Positions 1-12,246 of a stretch of DNA of 64,000 bases are shown here, piece by piece. The notes under the pieces were generated by a model. It saw only the letters and a list, made by a program, of their open reading frames with translations, searched no databases and had not been told where the DNA came from. Where the stretch lies: assembly GCA_964019135.1 (NCBI GenBank), contig OZ025257.1:14907971-14971970 (forward strand), written 5' to 3'. The stretch is from Arenicola marina (lineage: Eukaryota > Annelida > Polychaeta > Arenicolidae). How positions within the stretch are numbered: position 1 is the first letter of the stretch; each line of letters begins with the position of its first letter. A program made the position numbers and the translations under genes.

Positions 1-43
1 AAACTACCGACCCATGCCCGCCGTCTTACTGCGTGTGATCCAG

Positions 44-3000
44 GTTCCGGGATCTTCATCTCTCCGGCGGGAGTGGCGGCCGGAGCGGGAAGTCCGGCTC
101 TGTGCCTCATCATCTGGGCATTTGGTGGTATCGTCTCCATCATCGGTAAGTGCACGAGTACTCATCGGTAAGGACACGAGTACTTATCGGCATGGGCACG
201 AGTACTCATCGGTAAATGCACGAGTAATCATCTGTAAGTGCACGAGTACTCATTCGTAAGTACCAAAGTTAAACCTACTGATACAGCAATTTCCCAATTC
301 GAATGTGGTCATTCGAAGTCGTGTATGTTGGTTCTTATTGCATTAGTAATAATATGTAATGTCATAGATGTCCATATGACGTCTGACATCCGGTCCGTAA
401 GTTCGAAACGGGGCCCGAATACTTTCGTCTGGCTCCATGTTAATGTGTTATTTGAGGGCGCAATATTAGGCCTCTCACCGCTGTTTCATTTAAATGAAGT
501 GACAATACAAGTGATATAATCAAACATAATATGAAGTAATTTGCATATCACACGTCATAATTCACCATTGGGTCAACTGATTGACAACGACACACCCCAT
601 TCTCCACCCGCCAAACCTAACGTTAGTCTCACCCCAACAGCTGCACTCTGCGTGTCTGAGTTGGGCACCATGATAGCTCCCTCCCATATCTCTCTCTACA
701 GCGGCCATGAAGTTGTCCGAGCTGGGCACCTTACCTCTACAGCGGCCATGAGAGTGGCTGAGCTGGGCACCATTATAACTCCCTCGCCTCTCTCTCTCTA
801 CAGCTGCCATGGACTTGCCCAAGCTGAGCACCACGATAACTCCCTCCTTCCTCTCCTCTCTCTCTACAGCTGCCCTGAGCGTGTCTGAGCTGGGCACCAT
901 GACAACTCCCTCCTCCCTCTCCTCTCTCTTCAGCTGCCATGAGCGTGTCTGAGCTGGGAACCATGATCTCCCTCCTCCCTCTCCTCTCTCGCTACAGCTG
1001 CCATAAGTGTGTCTGAGCTAGGCACCATGATAACTCCCTCGCCTCTCTCTCCTATCTCTCTACAGCTGCCGTGAGCGTGTCTGAGCTGGGCACCATGATA
1101 ACTCCCTCCTCCCTCCACTCTCTCTCTACAGCTGCGCTGACCGTGTCTGAGCTGGGCACCATGATAACTCCCTCCTCCCTCCACTCTCTCTCTACAGCTG
1201 CGCTGAACGTGTCTGAGCTGGACACCATGATAACTCCCTCCTCCCTATCCTCTCCCTCTATAGCTGCCATGAGCGTGTCTGAGCTGGACACCATAATAAC
1301 TCCCTCCTCCCTCTCTCTCTACAGCTGCTATGAGCGTGTCTGATCTGGGAACCATGATAACTCCCTCGTCTCTCTTTCTCTACAGCTGCCATGAGCGTGT
1401 CTGAGCTAGATACCATAATAACTCCCTCCTCCCTCTCCTCTCTCTCTACAGCTGCCATGAGCGTGTCTGAGCTGGGCACCATGATAACGGCCTCGGGCGG
1501 GGAGTTTGTCTACATGAAGCGGGCCTACGCAGACTGGGTGGCCTTCCTTTGGTCCTGGACCAGCTGCCTCCTCATCCGCCCCGGGGGGTTGGCCGCCGTG
1601 GCCCTCACGTCGGCAGACTACATCTTATACCCGTTGTACCTCGGCGACGGTGGCGGGGCGCCCCCAGTCATGACCACCAAGATGTTGGGCTCGTGTATCA
1701 TCCGTGAGTGTTTGTCGGTGCGTCTGTCAAAATTCTGGTTAAGGAGCCTAATGAGGAAAAGAAACGAGAAAAGCATCTGAAAGACACGTGAGGTGAACGT
1801 GAATTTTTGTTTGTTATATGCCTGAGAGGGCTTGGTGGACGGTCTGAATGCTTGATTAGTCATGCGCATGAGACGGCTTGGCAGACCATATGACTGACTG
1901 GTTTCTCTGGACATGAGCGTGACAGGGTTTGGTAGACGGTTTGAATGCTTGGTTTGTTATGACCGTGAAAGGGTTGGTGGACGGTGTAAATGTTTGGTTT
2001 GTCATGAGCGCGAGATGGCTTGGCAGACCATGTGAATGCTTGGTTTGTCATGAGAGTGAGGGGGCTTGGCAGACCATGTGAATGCTTGGTTTGTCATCAG
2101 CGTGAAAGGGCTTGGCAGACCATGTGAATGCTTAGTTTGTTACGACCGTGAGAGGGCTTGGCAGACCATGTAAATGCTTGGTTTCTCATGAGAGTGAGAG
2201 GGCTTGGCAGACCATGTGAATGCTTAGTTTGTTACGACCGTGAGAGGGCTTGGCAGACCATGTAAATGCTTGGTTTCTCATGAGAGTGAGAGGGCTTGGC
2301 AGACCATGTAAATGCTTGGTTTGTGACGACCGTGAGAGGGCTTGGCAGATCATGTGAATGCTTGGTTTGTTACGACCGTGAGAGGGTTTGGCAGACCATG
2401 TAAATGCTTGGTTTGTTACGACCGTGAGAGGGCCTGGCAGACCATGTAAATGCTTGGTTTGTTACGACCGTGAGAGGGCTTGGCAGACCATGTGACTGCT
2501 TGATCTGCCATGACCGTGAGAGGGCTTGGTAGACCATGTGACCATGTTAGGTAGGGAATACTGAGGGATTTTTTTTTTCGATTTGTTAAAAACAAATTAG
2601 CGCTTTATTTTACTTGTCAAGTATTTAAGTAAAAAGATTTGTTTCTGTGACACCGCCCACACCCAACGGGCCGTGGGGGAGGGGTAATAAGCGGGCGGGG
2701 GTACTTTGCTGTACTTGCCTCTCGCTGTATTTGCTCCTGGTGTTATAGTGTTGCTGGGTGCCGTCAACGCCTACAGTGTGAACCTCAGTACCCGGATACA
2801 AGTGATCTTCACCGTCACCAAGGTCGCGGCTCTGATCGTCATTGTTGGCGGCGGCATCGTCAAGTTGGCTCAGGGTTAGTATGTATGTATGCACGAAGGA
2901 TCTAGGGTACTGTGCAGGGTATGCATGTATTGTGACAGGTTTATGCATTATGAGAGCTGTATGTATTATGAAGGTTTTACGTATTATGAAGGCTTTACGT

Positions 3001-6000
3001 ATAATAAAGGTTGTATGTATTGTACAGGTTTTATGTATTGTAAAGGTTTCATGTTTTATGTATTGTACAGGTTTTATGTTTTATGTATTGTACAGGTTTC
3101 ATGTATTGTACAAGTTTTATGTATTGTACAGGTTTTATGTGTTGTACAGGTTTTATGTATATGTTTTATGTATTGTACAGGTTTTATACATTGTACATGT
3201 TTTATACATTGTACATGTTTTATGTATTGTACAGGTTTTATGCATTGTACAGGTTTATGTATTTTACATGTTTTATGTATTGTACAGGTTTTATACATTG
3301 TACATGTTTTATGTATTGTACATGTTTTATGTATTGTACAGGTTTTATGTATTGTACAGGTTTTATCTATTGTACAGGTTTATGTATTTTACAGGTTTTA
3401 TGTATTGTACAGGTTTTATGTATTGTAAAGGTTTTATGTATTGTACAGGTTTTATTTATTGTAACCATTTTATGTATTGTAAAGGTAATATGTATTGTAA
3501 AGGCTTGATGTATTGTACAAGTTTTATGTATTGTACATTTTGTGTGTATTGTAAAGGTTTTAAGTATTGTACAGTTTTTATTTATTGTAATCATTTTATG
3601 TATTGTAATCATTTTATGTATTGTAAAGTTTTTATGTTGTGTAAAGGTTTTATGTATCGTACAGGTTTTATGTATTGTAAAGGTTTTATGTATTGTAAGG
3701 TTTTATGTATTATAATCGTTTTGTGTATTGTACAGTTTTTATGTATTGTACAGGTTTTATGTATTGTAAAGGTTTTATGTATTGTAAGGTTTTATGTATT
3801 ATAATCGTTTTGTGTATTGTACAGTTTTTATGTATTGTACAGGTTTTATGTATTGTAAATGTTTTATGTATTGTAAAGGTTTTATGTATTGTAAAGGTTT
3901 TAAGTATTGTACAGGCTTTATGTGTTGTACAGGTTTTATGTATTGTAAATGTTTTATGTATTGTAAAGGTTTTAAGTATTGTACAGGCTTTATGTGTTGT
4001 ACAGGTTTTATGTATTGTAAATGTTTTATGTATTGTAAAGGTTTTAAGTATTGTACAGGCTTTATGTGTTGTACAGGTTTTATGTATTGTAAATGTTTTA
4101 TGTATTGTAAAGGTTTTAAGTATTGTACAGGCTTTATGTGTTGTACAGGTTTTATGTATTGTAAATGTTTTATGTATTGTAAAGGTTTTAAGTATTGTAC
4201 AGTTTTTATGTATTGTAACCATTCTATGTATTGTAACCATTTTATGTATTTGTAAAGGCTTTATGTATTATGAAAGTTTATGTATAATGAAGATTACCTA
4301 TATTATGAAGGGTAATACGTATATATGTATAGAAGGCATATATGAATATAAATAGGCATATATATATATGTTTTATTGAGAAACGCTCTTGTACATGAGA
4401 CTGAACCAACGGAGCTTTGAAATTGTTAATTGGAGTTGTAATTTTTATGAAAAGAGGTGCACATGAAACACATGATATCGCCACTGGGAATAACACCCAG
4501 GATCGCGGCTTAGTAGGCCTGTGGCTCCAACCACCGAGCTAAGTAGGTAAACTGGACGGGACCTTCCCATGAAGGGTATTATAAATAATATTGACTTAAT
4601 GTAGAGCGATACACTCATTACATTTTCGACATAAACTTAGTGACTTTCTAGCGTTCATATGTCATTTGAGTCACCACTTAATATGATTGCAGCATTATGG
4701 CGTAAGTATATAAGACTGATACCGAAAATTCAGTTTAGTATATGTTCTTTCTTCTGTGACTAAGTGCCACTAACACATTATTTCTTTCCACTTGCCTATT
4801 TCTGATCCAGATAAACGCTAAAGGAAAAACAACGATTTGCAATTTATGTTTCCGTCTGGCGTTTTTCAGGATATACAGAGCATTTGGCCGTCGGCTTCGA
4901 AGGTTCGAACACGGGAGGCGGTGACATTATCATGGCCTTCTACAGTGCTATGTTTTCTTACGATGGATGGTACGTCTCTTATCTCCAATAACACTTCAAA
5001 GGATGAATTTTGTCATGACTCTTCCAGTACGCGCTATATACGCGGGATAAACAAGCCATGAGCTGCTTACGTGTTATATAGACAAATACTTTACCCAGTT
5101 CGTTTTAACACCATAGCATCGAGTTGGCGGTATATCATAATTAACTGAATCAAGTCAGATAAGTCGGGGATTCAATCTGCGCCTGTGTAGAGTGTAACGA
5201 ATCTCGGTGGGTTTAACTGATGCCAAAATGTAACTACTATATATCGTAAATGATGGCGTTGGACGTCATTTTATACTGTAACTACTTGTCTTTTGTCAAT
5301 TTTTACACATTTCGGTTGTCTAGGTATAATCTCAACTCAGTCATGGAGGAAGTCTCAAATCCGTCCAGGTGAGAAATAGCACCAAGATCTAGGTAATTGT
5401 TAATCATTGTGTTGTTTATTTCTGCTTCTAGCGCTCGTTTTTATTAATATATTTGATAGCAACTGGGGTAACAAACGGATAGCTTTTGATTACCCCGACG
5501 GTGATTGAACGCGTCTTCTACTTCCAGAACCTTGCCCCTTTCAGTCCTGATCGGGGTGCCCTTGGTGATGTTCCTCTACGTCATGGTCAACGTGTCCTAC
5601 TTCACAGTGATGTCCCTGAGCGACATCCTCGCCTCCCCAGCGGTTGCCATAGTGAGCATTTCGAGATAGAAAGCAGCAAGAAACGAATCTCGAATGCACA
5701 TAAGAACCATATACAAAAGACTTGAAATGAATACAAGTTTGGACTATAAAGACTTTTTTGTAATAGCTGTAGCAACAGGCGTTATTATGCGTCGCACGGA
5801 TGAGTCGAAATGAATAAGTTGTAATTATGACCTCGCACGGGGAATTGTAACGATGAATGATAATGATGAGTTTCGTGATGAAATGCGGAATTTGTATTAT
5901 GTGTTTTACCGCGATGAACTATGCTATTCTGATGAATTACACGCAGACCTGGGCCCAGCGTGTTATGCCCGGCGCCTGGTGGATTATGCCAATCTTCGTG

Positions 6001-9000
6001 TCGCTGTCGGCATTCGGCGCCTGTAGCAGCGGTCTCTTTACCATTGGAAGGTACGAGCACCTACACATTGCGTCCACAAACTCTTTATTGGCGGTCGTGC
6101 GAAAGCAACTATTAGATATCACTGCGGTATAATTTGTTATAAAAAAAGTGTGGATATTGTACATCAATTATGAACAGCTAGAGCGAAGTTTATTAATGCA
6201 TAGCAATACCATTAAAATAACACGATGGTCAGATTTGTTGTCGGCAGTATATAAGAACAATAGCATAATCGAATAATAATAATAAAATTAATTATAATCA
6301 TAATGCATCTAATGTGGTGCAATGAACTGTTTCAGCTTCGAGCAAGCAGCTTGTCTTGGGAATAGCAGAAATGCTTTATACTCCTAAGCAAGCAAAACAT
6401 ACAGGCTTATTGACTTCACACAGGGGGCAGCACCAATGGTGTGTAGTCCATATCTGTAGCATGTACCTCAGCTACAGTTTTACGGCTCTCTTGGATTCGT
6501 TCAAGCTAGGACTCGATATTACGATTATGGTTGGCGATGGAAGCGGCATTTGTCGATGTCAAGTTAATTGATCCCTCGGTTTTTGTTTTCTGTATTTAGT
6601 CTTATTGACCCCTAGCGTCTCGTTAACCATGTTGGTGAAACGAACATCAATATATCGTCGATGAATGATACTGATATGTTAATTTTGCAGATCACCATAT
6701 ATAGATAAACAGGTTCATTCACCCTTAGTGATGAAGCGATAGACAGAGCTTATACACTCCATAACCGTCTAGCAACTACTAATCGTTACAGAATCTTCAT
6801 GGTCACTGCCCGCGAAGGCCACCAGATGGAGCTCCTGTCCATGATCCACCCCAAACGCCTAACTCCTATGCCTGGCATTGTGTTCATGGTAAGTGCGGTG
6901 TTTATAAGACAACAACCTCGTGCAAGGAGTGTAACCGTTATAGTATTTATGTAAAGGTGTTGCATTGTCAACAACGTCCTGTAATATGTATTCATTATCA
7001 TTCAATGCAATCTCTTGCATTAGTCTGCAATGTTTACAACCTCACTCCATATGTGTCCTCCACCTGTAATGTTCACAATGTCATTCAATATTTATCCTCC
7101 CCTTGCAGTGGTTGTTCTTCCCCCGCAGTGTTTGTCCTCCCCCTGCAGTGTTTGTCATCCCCTTGCAGTGTTTACAGCACCACTTGCAGTATTACAACCT
7201 CATTCGGTTTTGTCTTTCCCTTGCAATGTTTACAACTTCGTTCGGTGTTTGTTTTCCCCTTGCAGTGTTTACAACCTCATTCGGTTTTTGTCATTCCCTT
7301 GCACTGTTTACAACCTCATTCGGTGTTTGTCTTCCATTTGCAGTGTTTAACCTCCTTCATTTGGTGTTGGTCCTCCCCTTTCAGTTTTTACAACATCATT
7401 CAGTGTTTGTCTTCCCCCTGCAGTGTTTACAACATCATTCAGTGTTTGTCTCCCCCCTGCAGTGTTTACATCATTCAGTGTTTGTCTTCCCCTTGCAGTG
7501 TTTACAACCTCCATAATTTGGTGTTGGTCCTCCCCCAGCAGTATTTACCTCATTCGGGTTTTGTCTCTACTTGCAGTGTTTACAACCTCAATCGGTTTTT
7601 GTTCTCCTCCGTGTTTACGAACTCCCTCATTAGGTGTTGGTCCTCTCCTTGCAGTGTTTACAACATCATTCAGTGTTTGTCTTCCCCCTTGCAGTGTTTA
7701 CAACCTCCTTCGGTGTTTGTCCTCCCCTTGCACTGTTTACAACATCATTCAGTGCTTGTCTTCCCCTTGCAGTGTTTACAACCTCCTTCGGTGTTTGTCC
7801 TCCCCTTGCACTGTTTACAACATCATTCAGTGCTTGTCTTCCTCTTGCAGTGTTTACAACCTCATTCGGTGTTTGTCCTCCGCTTGCACTGTTTACATCT
7901 TTCGGTGTTCGTCTTCCCCCTTGCAGTGTTCCCAACCTCATTCGGTGTTTGTCCTCCCCTTGTACTGTTTACATCATTCAGTGTTTGTCTTCCCCCTTGC
8001 AGTGTTCCCAACCTCATTCAGTGTTTGTCTCCCCCCTTGCAGTGTTCCCAACCTCATCCGGTGTTTGTCCTCCCCTTGCAGTGTTTACAACATCATTCAG
8101 TGTTTGTCCTGTGTTTTAAACCGTATTCAGTTCTCCCCTTGCAGTGTATCTTCAGCGTCGTGTACACCCAAGTTGGAGCTGTCATGGTGCTCATAGACTT
8201 CCTAAGCTTCGCCATGTGGATGTTCCACGCACTCATGATGCTGTCAGTCATCGTCTTCCGGTTCAAGATGAAGGACGCTCCTAGACCCTACAAGGTCAAG
8301 GCCGTTAAGAATAGCCCGCAGCTATACATGTAATATAATTTTGAATAGGAGGTGGATTGGGATGGCGGTTTGGTAGAGTTCGTGGGGGTCGGGAGCGGGA
8401 TGGGGTGGGGGGGGGGTGAGAGGCGAGGGTGATGGAGGCTGTGGACAGGTTAAAGCCAGGATTTGACGTCATTCACGAGGGATACCTTAAGAACAATTTG
8501 CTCGATATTCAGCATTACTATATGTGGATGCACGGGCCTTCGTTCCAACTTCATGGGTTGAATATTTGCGGAAATAATTTTCTCATTTCCTATGATAATT
8601 AATGTTTTTATCGGCGAGTGATGAACGCGACAACAGCACATCATAAACATCGTATATATGGGACACCCCGTCTCTATCCCACAGGTACCCATTATCCTTC
8701 CGGCCATTGTCTTCGTCTTCGCCGTCATACTGGTTATTGTGCCCATCATCTTGGCGCCCCAGATGGCCTTCCTGTATGCCTTCCTCATTATGATGGCCGG
8801 TCTCATCCTGTACTTCCCTTTTGTCTACTTCAAAAAGAGTCTCCCATGTATGGGTAAGTCATAGCTTAAGCCAAGGTCATGTCGTCTTTGTCCCCTTCAA
8901 GAAGATTCTCCCTTGAATGAGTAATTCATAGTTTACGCCAAAGTAATCGTTCCTCGTATAGGTCAGAGCCTAGGGCAAGGTAACACCATCTGTATTCCCT

Positions 9001-9463
9001 TCAAGGAAAAGTATTGTTTAAACTTCTCATTCTCGTGCTATATCTTCTAAATTACTTAACGCATCCTGTCTATATCTCGTTTTAAGCAACAGTTCGGTGC
9101 AATAAAAATCACCGTGAAAAATAGATATATCATGAAATTAATGCATATGCTAAGACCATGTAATACATATGTATATTTACACATATTTACAAGAAGGGTA
9201 ATGTTTATAAATACATGATAATCCATTGTGTACGCCCAACCTTTGTCCGTTCATGTATTTCGTTTGCATTCATTCGTTTGTATCGTGCACTTTGGGCCTT
9301 GAAAACGGAAATAAAATCAATCCAATCCAATCCAATATAAAATATAATTAAATATTTTAGGTGAAAAATTAAACCTATATCATTTCTTCCAGGTTCTTTT
9401 ACAAGGTTCATGCAGCTTTTAATGCAAGTGTGTCCACCAGATGGCGTGGCTAGGATGAACTAA
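44..9463 (+). CDS. Gene 1: SLC7-family light-chain amino acid transporter (b0,+AT/SLC7A9-like), 5' partial
   Basis: This is a multi-pass plasma-membrane amino acid exchanger of the APC superfamily; the light chains normally pair with an SLC3 heavy chain. Exons read by eye: 44-145, 1452-1703, 2749-2874, 4870-4969, 5324-5368, 5528-5651, 5947-6050, 6792-6888, 8145-8294, 8685-8853, 9393-9463 (TAA stop). All have AG/GT borders, and the phases match genes 2 and 4. Visible family motifs are GSGIF at the unwound TM1, SELGTMI, FYSAMFSYDGW at TM6, [36 protein letters not shown], and the C-terminal LLMQVCPP that matches LLMQVAPP of gene 2 and the b0,+AT tail. The exons encode about 446 residues; the exon with the N-terminus and start of TM1 lies before the window. 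Oddities: the extracellular Cys that bonds the heavy chain is Gly here (GDGGGAPP against EDGCGDPP), the donor after 8294 is weak (gtcaag), and three of its splice sites are embedded in tandem arrays. Substrate is not predictable. Confidence 0.88.
141..264 (+). repeat. 22 bp minisatellite starting at a 5' splice site of gene 1
   Basis: Units begin at 141, 163, 185, 207, 229 and 251, an exact 22 bp period. Each unit carries catcg followed by a donor-like gtaag variant and then tgcacgagtact. The first unit spans the true exon end (145) and donor (146). Donor-like hexamers follow at 168, 212, 234 and 256; the third unit reads gcatgg instead. Confidence 0.9.
631..1451 (+). repeat. 61-68 bp minisatellite made of a 3' splice site plus the start of the following exon
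   Basis: About 13 imperfect units precede the exon that starts at 1452. Each unit has a pyrimidine tract with tctctctacag, then ctgccatgagcgtgtctgag and a ctgggcaccatgataa-like part, that is, the acceptor and about 40 bp of coding sequence. Most units are 61-68 bp and one near 700 is about 41 bp. The last unit (acceptor ending 1385) is exactly 66 bp upstream of the true acceptor, so it is in frame. Upstream units become progressively more diverged. Confidence 0.92.
1813..2545 (+). repeat. 46 bp minisatellite in gene 1 intron
   Basis: About 16 tandem units contain gggcttggcagaccatgt, then aaatgcttggtttgt, then acgaccgtgagag. The unit includes ccgtgag, which resembles the donor at 1704 (tcc then gtgagt), but the array starts about 110 bp downstream of it, so derivation from the splice site is only a guess. 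Confidence 0.9.
2935..4290 (+). repeat. 18 bp minisatellite with 72 bp higher-order repeats in gene 1 intron
   Basis: The unit is ttttatgtattgtacagg and close variants, about 75 copies. At 3840-4200 a four-unit 72 bp block (tgtaaatg, tgtaaagg, aagtattg, ctttatgtgttg variants) is repeated about five times. At 3660-3835 a block of about 89 bp occurs twice. The length is a multiple of three, so long frames appear on both strands; they are not genes. Confidence 0.93.
4476..4548 (-). other. tRNA-like sequence (degenerate tRNA or tRNA-derived element)
   Basis: On the - strand there is TA then GCTCGGTGGTTGGAGC (a D-arm with a 4 bp stem, similar to the polymerase III A box), a three-pair anticodon-like stem with loop CTACTAA, and CTGGGTGTTATTCCCAG (a 5 bp T-arm stem with a 7 base loop). 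The T loop lacks the usual TTC, the B box is poor, and no 7 bp acceptor stem closes. It is probably a decayed tRNA or the head of a SINE inside a gene 1 intron. Confidence 0.3.
7030..8144 (+). repeat. 39 bp minisatellite ending at a 3' splice site of gene 1
   Basis: About 27 units of the form ctccccttgcagtgtttac followed by aacctcattcggtgtttgtc. The last acceptor is the real one: tctccccttgcag ends at 8144 and the exon starts tgtatc at 8145. Every unit therefore repeats a pyrimidine tract, cag and tgt. The period is 13 codons, and the frame is open from 6957 through the array into the exon and on to a stop at 8331-8333. Confidence 0.92.
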
Positions 9464-9565
9464 ACTTGATGCGTGTTATTGAAACATTGATGGAACCCGC
9501 TATACGAAATTACCCTTCCTCATTTATAATCATTATGTATACATTGTAATATTTCTGTATTACCA

Positions 9566-9571
9566 ATTAAA
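9566..9571 (+). promoter_or_regulatory. Poly(A) signal of gene 1 (ATTAAA)
   Basis: ATTAAA lies about 100 bp after the stop codon of gene 1; the same motif is kept after gene 3 at 33873-33878. Confidence 0.5.
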
Positions 9572-9921
9572 GTGCTGGCATTTAGAAGGTTCGTCGACTT
9601 TGTGTTTCTTTCTTGAGGCCCTGGGCCCGTATTCATAAACCACACTGAGACTAGGCAACTCTAATTAGCGCCTAGTTGAACACTTGTGGAACGATTATTG
9701 GGTTTAAAAAGTAGAGAAGAATCCACCCAAGAGGTGAATGTTCTGCATTAATAATGTGCTAAATTATATTGAGTATGATTTCTTGATCATAAGCATGACT
9801 ACGACGAGCTGGTGAAGCTATGACCGAAATGCACTTTCCGTGTGTAAGGTACGTGTGGACCCCGGGGAAGGTATTCATAAACTATAATAGGCTTATGCAT
9901 AGAATTTAGCAGGCTCATTGT

Positions 9922-12243
9922 ACAGTTACTGACTGTACATTACACAGTTACTGACTACATTATACAGTTACTGACTGTACATTATACAGTTAATGACTGC
10001 ATTATAGAGTTACTGACTGTACATTATACAGTTACTGACTGTACATTATACAGTTACTGACTATATTATACAGTTACTGACTATACATTATACAGTTAAT
10101 GACTGTGCATTATAGAGTTACTGACTGTACATTATACAGTTACTGACTGTACATTATACAGTTACTGACTATATTATACAGTTACTGACTATACATTATA
10201 CAGTTAATGACTGTGCATTATAGAGTTACTGACTGTACATTATACAGTTACTGACTGTACATTATACAGTTACTTACTGTACATTATACAGTTAATGACT
10301 GTGCATTATAGAGTTACTGACTGTACATTATACAGTTACTGACTGTACATTATACAGTTACTGACTATATTATACAGTTACTGACTGTACATTATACAGT
10401 TACTGACTGTACATTATACAGTTACTGACTGTGCATTATACAGTTACTGACTGTACATTATACAGTTACTGACTGTACATTATAGAGTTACTGACTATAT
10501 TATACAGTTACTGACTGTACATTATACAGTTACTGACTGTACATTATACAGTTACTGACTGTACATTATACAGTTACTGACTATATTATACAGTTACTGA
10601 CTGTACATTATACAGTTACTGACTGTACATTATACAGTTAATGACTGTGCATTATAGAGTTACTGACTGTACATTATACAGTTACTGACTGTACATTATA
10701 CAGTTACTGACTATATTATACAGTTACTGACTGTACATTATACAGTTACTGACTGTACATTATACAGTTAATGACTGTGCATTATAGAGTTACTGACTGT
10801 ACATTATACAGTTACTGACTGTACATTATACAGTTACTGACTATATTATACAGTTACTGACTATACATTATACAGTTAATGACTGTGCATTATAGAGTTA
10901 CTGACTGTACATTATACAGTTACTGACTGTACATTATACAGTTACTGACTGTACATTATACAGTTAATGACTGTGCATTATAGAGTTACTGACTGTACAT
11001 TATACAGTTACTGACTGTACATTATACAGTTACTGACTATATTATACAGTTACTAACTGTACATTATACAGTTACTGACTATATTATACAGTAACTGACT
11101 GTACATTATGCACTTACTGACTGTACATTATACAGTCACCGACTGTACATTATACAGTTACTGACTATATTATACAGTTACTGACTGTACATTATACAGT
11201 TACTGACTGTACATTATACAGTTACTGACTGTACATTATACAGTTACTGACTGTACATTATACAGTTACTGACTGTACATTATACAGTTACTGACTGTAC
11301 ATTATAGAGTTACTGACTATATTATACAGTTACTGACTGTACATTATACAGTTACTGACTGTACATTATACAGTTACTGACTATATTATACAGTTACTGA
11401 CTGTACATTATACAGTTACTGACTGTACATTATACAGGTACTGACTGTACATTATACAGTTACTGACTATATTATACAGTTACTGACTGTACATTATACA
11501 GTTACTGACTGTACATTATACAGTTACTCACTATATTATACAGTTACTGACTATACATTATACAGTTAATGACTGTGCATTATAGAGTTACTGACTGTAC
11601 ATTATGCAGTTACTGACTGTACATTATACAGTTACTGACTGTACATTATACAGTTAATGACTGTGCATTATAGTTACTGACTGTACATTATACAGTTACT
11701 GACTGTACATTATACAGTTACTGACTGTATTATACAGTTACTGACTGTACATTATACAGTTACTGACTATATTATACAGTAACTGACTGTACATAATGCA
11801 GTTACTGACTGTACCTTATACAGATACTGACTGTACATTATACAGCTACTGACAATATTATACAGTCACTGACTGTACATTATACAGTTACTGACTATAT
11901 TATACAGTTACTGACTGTACATTATACAGTAGTAGTAACTGCCTGTACATTATACAGTTACTGACTGTTTGTTATACAGTTACAGACTGTACATTATACA
12001 GTTTCTGGCTATATTATACAGTTACTGACTGTTGATTTTACAGTTACTGACGGTATGTTATCCAGTTACTGACTATATGTTATACAGTTACTGACTGTAC
12101 ATTATACAGTTATTGACTACATTATACAGCTACTTGCTGCATTTTACAGTTACTGACTGTACATTATACAGTTACTGACTGTGCATTATACAGTTACTGA
12201 CTGTACATTATACAGTTACTGACTGTCCATTATACAGCTACTG
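9922..12243 (+). repeat. 22/20 bp satellite between genes 1 and 2
   Basis: About 105 units of cagttactgactgtacatta with ta, mixed with 20 bp units in which gtaca is reduced to ata. There are no unique spacers and no coding sense. The counterpart in the duplicated copy (34222-34815) has only about 27 units. Confidence 0.95.
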
Positions 12244-12246
12244 GTT

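Noticed and set aside
2842..4355. Overlapping frames of 141-320 codons rich in Tyr, Cys, Phe, Val
   Set aside because: They are translations of the 18 bp intron repeat in all frames.
6957..8144. Long frame leading into the transporter exon as a possible independent gene
   Set aside because: It translates the 39 bp acceptor repeat; only the last part is a genuine exon. Kept as a splicing question, not a gene.
9922..12243. Regular repeats resembling a CRISPR array
   Set aside because: There are no unique spacers, the units are contiguous 20/22 bp repeats, and the context is an animal genome.
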